A stretch of 5,910 nt of DNA from Ruminococcus sp. (GCA_017544125.1 JAFYET010000132.1:1-5910), one strand, 5' to 3'; shown: positions 1 through 5,078, numbered from the stretch's first letter. A program made the numbers and translations. The notes: a model not told the origin generated them from the sequence alone.

Positions 1-900
1 ATCATAGTCATCACCCATAGGTGTATTAGCTATATATACATTTTTAAGATTTGTACAGCCTTCAAATGTACTTGCACTGCCATAGTCACCCCATCTGAGA
101 CCAAGAGAGACGACCGTTGAAGGTATTCTCATGGTTGTCAGAGATGTATCACCCGAAAAAGCAGCATAGCCTAAGTACACAAGACTTGAACCTAAGTTGA
201 TATTATTTAGTGATGTACAATTACTAAAAGCATTGTTGCCAATATATACGGGATTTCCTTTATTGATTACAGTTGTAAGCGCTTTATTGCCACTAAACGA
301 GTTGCTGTCAATTGTTCTTATATTAGTACCTAATGTAACTGTTTTAAGTGCAGGACATTTTTCAAATTCATATTCTCCTACATATTTATTATTAATAGTT
401 GCAGTTGTCAGTTTTTCACAGCCGCTGAATGTACTTGCACTGCCGTATTCGCCCCAGCGAAGCCCTATTTGCGCTTTTTCCGGTATTGTTACTGATGTAA
501 GACCTGTCTGTGCAAAAGCGCGGTAGCCAAGAAATGTAAGGTCGTTTCCAAGTGTTACAGAGCCAAGCGACTTGCAGCCGGCAAATGCTTCATAATTAAT
601 ACTGGTAACGTTATTTAGATTTATAGAACTCAATGAACTGCAATTTAAGAATGCACTGCTTGATATATTCTTAGTGCTGCTGCCGAGTTTCACCGTAGTA
701 AGAGCTGTACATCCGCTGAACAACTCCTCATTAATATCTCCTGCATTGTACTCTACCGTTTTAAGCTGGGTGCAATCTTTAAATGTCTGAGAAGAACCAT
801 AGGTCCCCCAACGCATAGCTATCGTCTTAACAGTCGCAGGAACAGTTATCTTTGTGATAGACGAGCCCTTAAATGCTGCATACCCGATATATGTAACATT
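1..900 (-). repeat. Higher-order 119-residue repeats within the LRR protein
   Basis: Above the basic repeat of about 23 residues there is a larger period. A GYxAF motif begins at residues 107, 226 and 345, exactly 119 residues apart each time. Each is followed by a [ML]RWGxYGSxxTFxxC motif with its Trp at residues 132, 250 and 371. Each unit therefore holds about five LRRs, one of them carrying the RWGxYGS insertion. Two full units and the start of a third are visible. At the DNA level 65-81 and 428-444 are identical over 17 nt, and 64-93 matches 427-456 at 26 of 30 positions, which points to growth by duplication of whole five-LRR blocks. Confidence 0.88.
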
Positions 901-1203
901 GGCAGGTATTATGACCTCTTCAAGGTTCTGGTTTCCCTCAAAAGCATTGTTGGCTATGCCGACAACTTTCAGGTCTTCAAGTGTTGGAGGTATAGTTATA
1001 GATGAATCAAAGCCTGTGTAACCCGAGATGTAGATCGTATTATCCGAATTCTTTGTAAAGCGCCAAAAGCCCGATGTGTACTCTGTTGCCGCCTTTGCCG
1101 TGATCCCAGTGCCCAGATCATCAAAAACGCCCTGCGGAAGAGCCGCCGCCGAGCCGAACACGATTGCCGCCGCAGCCGCAGCGGATATAATTTTTTTGAC
1201 CAT
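1..1203 (-). CDS. Secreted BspA-like leucine-rich-repeat (LRR_5) protein, C-terminus beyond window
   Basis: Reading the minus strand from ATG at 1203, the frame stays open for 401 codons to the window edge, so the 3' end is missing. An AGGAGG at 1211-1216 sits 7 nt before the ATG. The N-terminus (MVKKIISAAAAAAIVFGS) is a signal peptide: basic start, then an Ala-rich hydrophobic core; cleavage could follow AAA at 21 or AKA at 38. A short lead-in (IYISGYTGFDSSITIP, about 57-72) is typical of the first module of LRR_5/BspA proteins. From about residue 80 the protein consists of repeats of about 23 residues of the form AFxxCxxLxxVxIP. This family forms extracellular solenoids that usually bind proteins or host or plant surfaces. 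The substrate here cannot be told, and any anchor domain would be in the missing part. It has its own consensus promoter and is transcribed away from the acetyltransferase gene. Confidence 0.93.
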   Translation of the reverse strand, partial: MVKKIISAAAAAAIVFGSAAALPQGVFDDLGTGITAKAATEYTSGFWRFTKNSDNTIYISGYTGFDSSITIPPTLEDLKVVGIANNAFEGNQNLEEVIIPANVTYIGYAAFKGSSITKITVPATVKTIAMRWGTYGSSQTFKDCTQLKTVEYNAGDINEELFSGCTALTTVKLGSSTKNISSSAFLNCSSLSSINLNNVTSINYEAFAGCKSLGSVTLGNDLTFLGYRAFAQTGLTSVTIPEKAQIGLRWGEYGSASTFSGCEKLTTATINNKYVGEYEFEKCPALKTVTLGTNIRTIDSNSFSGNKALTTVINKGNPVYIGNNAFSNCTSLNNINLGSSLVYLGYAAFSGDTSLTTMRIPSTVVSLGLRWGDYGSASTFEGCTNLKNVYIANTPMGDDYD

Positions 1204-1238
1204 AATAAAGCCTCCTGTAATAAATTGGTTATAAATTC

Positions 1239-1267
1239 ATTATATCACGTTAATTTTAATTTGTCAA
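1239..1267 (-). promoter_or_regulatory. Sigma-A-type promoter of the LRR gene
   Basis: On the minus strand TTGACA (1262-1267) and TATAAT (1239-1244) are both perfect consensus hexamers with a 17-bp spacer. Transcription should begin near 1232, giving a leader of about 30 nt before the ATG at 1203. A strong constitutive promoter is the simplest reading. Confidence 0.85.
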
Positions 1268-1304
1268 GCGAAATAAACGCTTAACTAACAACAAATACCC
1301 CCCC

Positions 1305-1333
1305 TTGACAACTCTCATCAAATGCTATATAAT
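1305..1333 (+). promoter_or_regulatory. Sigma-A-type promoter of the acetyltransferase gene
   Basis: TTGACA at 1305-1310 and TATAAT at 1328-1333 are perfect consensus hexamers with a 17-bp spacer. The start point should fall near 1340, about 160 nt before the gene's ATG, so the transcript has a long leader. This promoter is back to back with the LRR promoter; the two -35 boxes are separated by 37 bp that include a run of C residues (1298-1304). Confidence 0.85.
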
Positions 1334-1339
1334 ACACAT

Positions 1340-1499
1340 AGGCGAAAGCCAAATTTTGTAATCAGGAGAGTGCTGTTTGAAACACTGCAACACATCAGAG
1401 ATAGCAGCGTGACCGGTGAGGTTTGCGCAGCTGTCATGTCAAACCTCCCGGCTTATAGATGTAAGCGATCAGGTCAACGATGATTCAGGAGGAAAAACA
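1340..1499 (+). promoter_or_regulatory. Long structured 5' leader of the acetyltransferase mRNA
   Basis: The predicted transcript opens with a GGC-GAAA-GCC tetraloop hairpin (1341-1350). Next comes an AGGAG (1364-1368) followed 8 nt later by TTG at 1377, which would open an 11-codon frame ending in TGA at 1410-1412. A long stem follows directly: CCGG-(T)-GAGGTTTG (1413-1425) pairs perfectly with CAAACCTC-CCGG (1440-1451) around a 14-nt loop, leaving only T1417 bulged. The 3' arm contains CCTCC (1444-1448), complementary to the GGAGG (1488-1492) of the gene's own ribosome site. It matches no riboswitch consensus I know (glycine, SAM, THF, TPP, T-box and c-di-GMP hallmarks were looked for by eye). 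The pairing is visible; regulation is inference. Confidence 0.45.
1487..1492 (+). promoter_or_regulatory. Ribosome binding site fixing the acetyltransferase start
   Basis: A full AGGAGG lies 7 nt before ATG at 1500. It decides for this start over the in-frame GTG at 1416, which has no such site and would add 28 residues encoded by the leader stem-loop. Confidence 0.9.
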
Positions 1500-2126
1500 A
1501 TGAATATAAATGACATCACAATACGTTTGGAAAGAGAAGACGAGCAAAGAGAAGTCGAGAGCCTTATAAGAGACTCGTTCTGGAACGTCTACCGCCCCGG
1601 GTGTTTGGAGCACTATGTTATCAACCGGCTCAGAAGCGACCCCGCATTTGTCAGAGAGCTTAACTTCGTTATGGAAAAGGGCGGGCAGCTCATCGGGCAG
1701 AATATGTTTGTGCGCACGCTCATCAAGGCTGATGACGGGCGTGATATCGAGGTGCTTACCATGGGGCCTATCAGCATAAGGAATGACCTTAAGCGTCAGG
1801 GCTTCGGGCGTGTGCTGCTTGACTATTCGCTTGAAAGGGCGGCGGCTATGGGCTTCGGGGCTGTGCTGTTTGAGGGCAATATAGGCTTCTACGGCGGCAG
1901 CGGCTTTGACTATGCAAGAAACTTCGGTATCCGCTACCACGACCTGCCCGAGGGTGCTGATGATTCCTTCTTTCTTTGCAAAGAGCTGAAAGCGGGCTTC
2001 CTTGACGGCATCACGGGCGTTTACCTTACCCCGCAGGGCTACTATGTCGATGAGGGCGAGGCTGAGGAGTTTGATAAGCTCTTCCCGCCTAAAGTCAAGC
2101 AAAAGCTCGATTCGCAGATATTCTGA
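1500..2126 (+). CDS. GNAT-family N-acetyltransferase (YhbS-like)
   Basis: A 208-residue protein starting at the ATG behind AGGAGG. It should transfer an acetyl group from acetyl-CoA to an amine; the substrate is unknown. The central part has the GNAT core: the strand TMGPISI (about 90-96), then the acetyl-CoA pyrophosphate loop RQGFGR at 99-104 (the family's Q/RxxGxG/A), then the helix LLDYSLERAAAMGF. Further on, GFYGGSGF with Tyr131 corresponds to the motif-B segment YxxxGF, where a Tyr often acts as the general acid. The order and spacing resemble the YhbS/COG3153 group, which is usually about 170 residues; here the C-terminal part (about 150-208) is longer. It is a single-gene transcription unit with a strong promoter, a long structured leader and a terminator at 2140-2168. 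Family assignment is good; a specific role such as drug, protein or metabolite acetylation cannot be read from the sequence. Confidence 0.9.
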   Translation: MNINDITIRLEREDEQREVESLIRDSFWNVYRPGCLEHYVINRLRSDPAFVRELNFVMEKGGQLIGQNMFVRTLIKADDGRDIEVLTMGPISIRNDLKRQGFGRVLLDYSLERAAAMGFGAVLFEGNIGFYGGSGFDYARNFGIRYHDLPEGADDSFFLCKELKAGFLDGITGVYLTPQGYYVDEGEAEEFDKLFPPKVKQKLDSQIF

Positions 2127-2139
2127 ACGTAAAAACAAC

Positions 2140-2168
2140 AAGACCCCCGGTTTATTATCGGGGGTCTT
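2140..2168. terminator. Shared bidirectional rho-independent terminator
   Basis: AAGACCCCCG (2140-2149) pairs perfectly with CGGGGGTCTT (2159-2168), a 10-bp stem with a 9-nt loop. It lies between two convergent genes ending at 2126 and 2180. On the minus strand the stem is followed by a T-rich tail (TTGTTGTTTTT); on the plus strand the stem's own TCTTT and a poorer tail follow. It should stop the hydrolase transcript efficiently and probably also the acetyltransferase transcript. Confidence 0.88.
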
Positions 2169-2179
2169 TACCTTTGCTG

Positions 2180-3529
2180 TTAAATATATCTCTTGATGCA
2201 CTCTATCTTGCTGTATGTCAGCACGTTTGAGAGGTTCGAGATAACTATACCCGTTTCTTCGCACTGTGCTTCTACCATTCTGCCGCCGCCAAGGTATATG
2301 CCAACGTGGTAGATAGATGCTATCGAGCCGTAGCCGAAGAATATTACATCGCCGGGTATCATATCATTGTATGAAACGTCAGTGCCGTAGTATGCCTGTG
2401 AAGCCGCATAGTGGGGGAGCGACATACCTATCTGCCCGTATGAGAGCATTACCAGACCTGAGCAGTCGGTGGCACGGAAGTTTGAGCCTGCCCATACATA
2501 AGCACCGCCGACGTTTGACAGAGCGTAGTTTATAACTATGTCTATCTTCTCCTGACGTGAAGCGTCATTGAGCAGCTCCTGCGTCGGGCGTGAGGGCTCG
2601 GGTGCCTTTGTGGTGGTGATTATCTGAGGCGAGGGGCTCCAGTAATCGTCGTCATCGTCCTCCCAGTAATCGTCCCAGTCCTGCGTGTAAACAGGGGGCG
2701 GGGTGGTTGTTGTGGTTGTAGTGGTTGTGGTAGTCGTGGTGGTGGCTGTCTTAGCCTCCTCCGATACTGAGGATATCCTTGCTCTCAGCTCGTCAGCCTG
2801 TGCATCGAGCTCAGCCTTGTCAGCTGTCAGCTCCTGAAGTGTCTTGTCTGACTCTTCCTCTAAGTAATCGAGCTTTTTCTTCTGCTCGGTCAGCTCGTCA
2901 TTCTGCTCCTGGAATTCCAGGCTCTTTGCCTTGAGCATCTCAGACTGCTCTTCGAGGGTCTTCTGCTTTGCTTCCAGGTCGTTCTTCTGCGCTATAAGGT
3001 CATCAAGCACCTTGTTGTCATGGTCGGCAACACGCTTTATAAGCTCAAGCCTCATCAGCACGTCATAGAAGTCCTCAGAATTCATTATAACGTCGGTGTA
3101 GCTCTCCGAGCCTGCAACATACATAGCCCTGAGCCTTCCGCAGAAGTCATCAAGACCTTTCTTTATCTCTTCCTTCTTTACCTCTATCTGGTGCTTTGTT
3201 TCATAAAGCTCACCTGCGAGGGCAGCCATTTCGTCCTCGGTGGTCTTTATGTTGTCCTCAACAAGGGCTATTTTCTCGTTTACAGTGTCGATCTGCTCCT
3301 TGATAGCATCCAGCTTTTCTACCTGCGATTCGATGTCGGAAGCCTTGGCGTATATCTTCTTGTCAAGCTCTTCCTGCTTTTCATCGAGCCTTGCGAGGCG
3401 CTGCCTGTATTCATCGGGTGTAGCGTTTACCGTTACAGCAGCCTGCTCAGTGCCGCCAAGGATTGCCAGCGTCATTATAACAGCCGCAGCCATGGCAGCG
3501 AATTTCTTTATCCTTGCTTTTATATACAT
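2180..3529 (-). CDS. Secreted NlpC/P60 peptidoglycan hydrolase with PcsB/CwlO-like coiled coil
   Basis: A 449-residue exported protein likely to cut stem peptides of peptidoglycan. A signal peptide spans about 1-36: basic MYIKARIKK, hydrophobic core, possible cleavage after VNA at 36. Residues about 38-257 are a charged heptad-rich coiled coil, interrupted near 129-160 by a segment (RLRAMYVAG, Met136) like the conserved patch of PcsB/CwlO hydrolases, whose coiled coil is known to connect with the FtsEX complex. A low-complexity linker follows: 14 consecutive Thr (263-276), PPP, then an acidic aromatic stretch (DWDDYWEDDDDDYW, about 284-297). The C-terminal NlpC/P60 domain (about 335-449) has Cys356 in DCSG and His408 in HVGIY. 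The third catalytic position, 12 residues after the His, is Glu420, as in mycobacterial RipA, rather than the commoner His. The gene is monocistronic with its own promoter. A link to cell division through FtsEX is inferred from the family only. Confidence 0.93.
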   Translation of the reverse strand: MYIKARIKKFAAMAAAVIMTLAILGGTEQAAVTVNATPDEYRQRLARLDEKQEELDKKIYAKASDIESQVEKLDAIKEQIDTVNEKIALVEDNIKTTEDEMAALAGELYETKHQIEVKKEEIKKGLDDFCGRLRAMYVAGSESYTDVIMNSEDFYDVLMRLELIKRVADHDNKVLDDLIAQKNDLEAKQKTLEEQSEMLKAKSLEFQEQNDELTEQKKKLDYLEEESDKTLQELTADKAELDAQADELRARISSVSEEAKTATTTTTTTTTTTTTTPPPVYTQDWDDYWEDDDDDYWSPSPQIITTTKAPEPSRPTQELLNDASRQEKIDIVINYALSNVGGAYVWAGSNFRATDCSGLVMLSYGQIGMSLPHYAASQAYYGTDVSYNDMIPGDVIFFGYGSIASIYHVGIYLGGGRMVEAQCEETGIVISNLSNVLTYSKIECIKRYI

Positions 3530-3538
3530 TATATCAAA

Positions 3539-3542
3539 CTCC
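3539..3542 (-). promoter_or_regulatory. Ribosome binding site fixing the hydrolase start
   Basis: On the minus strand GGAG lies 9 nt before ATG at 3529. The longer in-frame reading would start at TTG 3544, but that TTG directly abuts this GGAG and has no ribosome site of its own, so the ATG is preferred. Confidence 0.8.
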
Positions 3543-3601
3543 AATTTAGAATCGTAGATTTACTTATTGCTTTTTATCATGCTTGTTGTCAATTTGTAAT
3601 T

Positions 3602-3630
3602 ATTATACACCCATATGTAATTTTTGTCAA
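3602..3630 (-). promoter_or_regulatory. Sigma-A-type promoter of the NlpC/P60 gene
   Basis: On the minus strand TTGACA (3625-3630) and TATAAT (3602-3607) are perfect hexamers with a 17-bp spacer. Transcription should begin near 3595, leaving a leader of about 65 nt that is AT-rich and without an obvious stem. Confidence 0.85.
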
Positions 3631-3788
3631 GGTTTTTCACATAAAATTCACCTAACGAGTACGAAATTTTGTAATGATGATATATCACACTGTTTATATT
3701 CGGGGGAGTTTGTAATGGTTACAGCAATGTAATCGGAAAAGCCCCCTTATAGCTTTCAGATCTGCCGCCCGAAGGTATTAACCGGGCA

Positions 3789-3837
3789 TTATGAATTTTG
3801 CATTAAATTGCAGGAACGCAGGGTAAAAAATTCATAA
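3789..3837. promoter_or_regulatory. 11-bp inverted repeat upstream of the carA promoter, possible operator
   Basis: TTATGAATTTT (3789-3799) and AAAATTCATAA (3827-3837) are perfect inverse complements separated by 27 bp; the right arm ends 8 bp before the carA -35 box. The arms contain TGAAT and ATTCA, the half-site words of the arginine-repressor ARG box, but neither arm is followed by a good second half-site at the normal 4-bp spacing. A repressor site is therefore possible, not shown. Carbamoyl phosphate feeds arginine synthesis, so arginine control would make sense. Confidence 0.35.
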
Positions 3838-3845
3838 ATGTACTA

Positions 3846-3874
3846 TTTACAAAGGTGGGCTTATATGCTATAAT
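3846..3874 (+). promoter_or_regulatory. Sigma-A-type promoter of carAB
   Basis: TTTACA (3846-3851, one mismatch to TTGACA) and a perfect TATAAT (3869-3874) have a 17-bp spacer. The start point should fall near 3881, leaving only about 30 nt before the GTG. That leaves no room for a PyrR-type attenuator in the leader, so control, if any, should be at promoter level. Confidence 0.8.
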
Positions 3875-3896
3875 ATTATATGAAGTTATGATATGA

Positions 3897-3902
3897 AGGA
3901 GG
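3897..3902 (+). promoter_or_regulatory. Ribosome binding site fixing the carA GTG start
   Basis: AGGAGG lies 8 nt before GTG at 3911. The in-frame ATG at 3893 is upstream of this site and overlapped by it, so it cannot use it. The GTG start also gives the family-typical N-terminus (MQKAYLILENGTIFEGKSFG). Confidence 0.88.
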
Positions 3903-3910
3903 AGAGCATA

Positions 3911-4984
3911 GTGCAAAAGGCATATCTTATTCTTGAAAACGGCACTATATTCGAGGGCAAGAGCTTCGGCGCAGCCGGCGAGGCTGTTGGTGAAATTGTT
4001 TTTACTACAGCTATGACGGGCTATCTTGAAACACTTACCGACCCCAGCTATTATGGGCAGATAGTTGTTCAGACATTTCCTCTTATAGGAAATTATGGCG
4101 TTATTCCCGCTGATTTTGAGAGCGAGCGTCCTCATTTGAAGGCTTATATTGTTAGAGACAGGTGTCAAGAGCCCAGCAATTTCAGATGCGAGGGTGATCT
4201 TGACACTTTTTTAAAGAAAGAGGGCATAGTCGGTATCTACGGTATCGACACGAGAGCGCTCACAAAGATAGTGCGTGAATACGGCGTTATGAACGGCAAG
4301 GTAGTTACCGAGGGCGCAGGCTCGGGCTTCGGGCTTTCTGACCTTAAAAACTACACGATAAAAGACGCTGTAAAGAACACCACCTGTAAGGAGGAGCATA
4401 CAGAGTCTCCCGTTAACGTAAAGAGAAAGGTGGTTCTCTGGGATTTCGGCGCTAAGGCTAATATCGAGCGTGAGCTTGTAAACAGAGGCTGTGAGGTCAC
4501 AGTTATCCCTGCCGGCACAAAGGCTGAGAGGATATTTGAGCTCGCCCCCGACGGCATCATGCTTTCAAACGGCCCCGGCGACCCGGCAGAGAATGTAGAT
4601 ATAATCGAGGAACTGAAAAAAGTTTGCGAAAAGAAGATACCCACCTTCGGCATATGCCTTGGGCATCAGCTGCTGGCACTTTCACAGGGCGCTAAGACCG
4701 TCAAGCTCAAATACGGTCACAGAGGTGCAAACCAGCCCTGCGAGAATGTTGATACCGGCAGGGTGTATATCACCAGCCAGAACCACGGCTACGCAGTTGA
4801 GAACGACAGCGTTCCCGAGGGCGCAAAGGTTTGGTTCGTAAATGCCAACGACGGCACCTGCGAGGGTATAAGGTATGAAAGTATGTCCGCATTCTCTGTG
4901 CAGTTCCACCCCGAAGCCTGCGGCGGTCCGCTTGATACAGGGTTCTTGTTCGATGAGTTTATGAGTTTGATAGACAATTCATAA
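3911..4984 (+). CDS. carA: Carbamoyl-phosphate synthetase small (glutaminase) subunit
   Basis: CarA hydrolyses glutamine and passes ammonia through a tunnel to CarB for carbamoyl phosphate, the precursor of pyrimidines and arginine. The 357-residue length from the GTG start is normal for Gram-positive CarA. The N-terminal domain carries the canonical MTGYLETLTDPSYYGQIV segment followed by NYGVI, and the ending of that domain shows GIYGIDTRALTKIVR. The C-terminal class I glutamine amidotransferase domain starts near DFGAKANIERELV and has the nucleophile Cys249 in GICLGHQ, SQNHGYAVE, and the His333/Glu335 pair in FHPEACGG. The Cys-to-His distance of 84 residues equals that of E. coli CarA (Cys269, His353). 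All catalytic residues are present. It is the first gene of a carAB operon, with carB beginning 94 bp downstream. Confidence 0.98.
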   Translation: MQKAYLILENGTIFEGKSFGAAGEAVGEIVFTTAMTGYLETLTDPSYYGQIVVQTFPLIGNYGVIPADFESERPHLKAYIVRDRCQEPSNFRCEGDLDTFLKKEGIVGIYGIDTRALTKIVREYGVMNGKVVTEGAGSGFGLSDLKNYTIKDAVKNTTCKEEHTESPVNVKRKVVLWDFGAKANIERELVNRGCEVTVIPAGTKAERIFELAPDGIMLSNGPGDPAENVDIIEELKKVCEKKIPTFGICLGHQLLALSQGAKTVKLKYGHRGANQPCENVDTGRVYITSQNHGYAVENDSVPEGAKVWFVNANDGTCEGIRYESMSAFSVQFHPEACGGPLDTGFLFDEFMSLIDNS

Positions 4985-5078
4985 TACAGCGGCAAAACGC
5001 TGCTATATATGACCTGACGGTCGTCAGTGCGGTGTGTCCCGCACAACATAATCGTGCATTAAAACAGGAGGTTTTACT
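4985..5078 (+). other. carA-carB intercistronic region with three short hairpins
   Basis: Three consecutive stems can form: CAGCG/CGCTG (4987-5002, 6-nt loop), CTGAC/GTCAG (5014-5027, 4-nt loop) and GTGCGG/CCGCAC (5027-5044, 6-nt loop). None has a T tract after it, so they are not a standard terminator. They could protect or process the carAB message. The carB ribosome site AGGAGG (5066-5071) lies downstream of all three and is free of them. Confidence 0.5.

Larger units (their letters stand above)
3530..3910. other. Intergenic region between the hydrolase gene and carA
   Basis: These 381 bp separate two divergent genes. Besides the two promoters they hold five copies of TGTAAT on the plus strand (3595, 3616, 3670, 3711, 3728), a short TGTAA-TGG-TTACA hairpin (3711-3723), a possible long-range GGGGG/CCCCC pairing (3702-3706 with 3742-3746), a 5-bp GCCCG/CGGGC hairpin (3767-3787) without a T tract, and an 11-bp inverted repeat before the carA promoter. 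No convincing small gene or recognised RNA was seen in 3640-3790, and I would not call one. Confidence 0.6.

Noticed and set aside
1361..1451. Glycine riboswitch or other known riboswitch in the acetyltransferase leader
   Set aside because: GGAGAG resembles the first bases of a glycine aptamer, but the CTCTCAGG-type partner and core are absent; no other class hallmark was found.
1416..1499. N-terminal extension of the acetyltransferase from GTG 1416
   Set aside because: No ribosome site before the GTG, the extension is encoded by the leader stem-loop, and ATG 1500 has a full AGGAGG at 7 nt.
1485..2264. Open frame of 259 codons on the minus strand
   Set aside because: It lies antisense to the acetyltransferase and runs through the shared terminator and into the hydrolase 3' end; the translation has no family resemblance. 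A shadow of the real gene's codon pattern.
3530..3544. TTG 3544 as the hydrolase start
   Set aside because: It directly abuts the GGAG that serves ATG 3529 and has no site of its own.
3587..3592. Second TTGACA on the minus strand before the hydrolase gene
   Set aside because: At 17 bp there is only a poor -10 (CAATAA), and the perfect promoter at 3602-3630 explains expression.
3020..3655. Open frame of 211 codons on the plus strand
   Set aside because: Antisense to the hydrolase coiled coil and across its promoter; Leu/Tyr-rich translation is what the reverse complement of Glu/Lys-rich codons gives.
3792..3805. Canonical ARG box before carA
   Set aside because: TGAAT and most of the AT spacer match, but the second half-site agrees at only two of five positions, so it is described as an inverted repeat rather than called an ARG box.
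3893..3910. ATG 3893 as the carA start
   Set aside because: It is upstream of and overlaps the AGGAGG; the GTG at 3911 has correct spacing and gives the family's normal N-terminus.
3803..4168. Open frame of 121 codons on the minus strand
   Set aside because: Overlaps the carA promoter and 5' end, with no ribosome site and no recognisable product.
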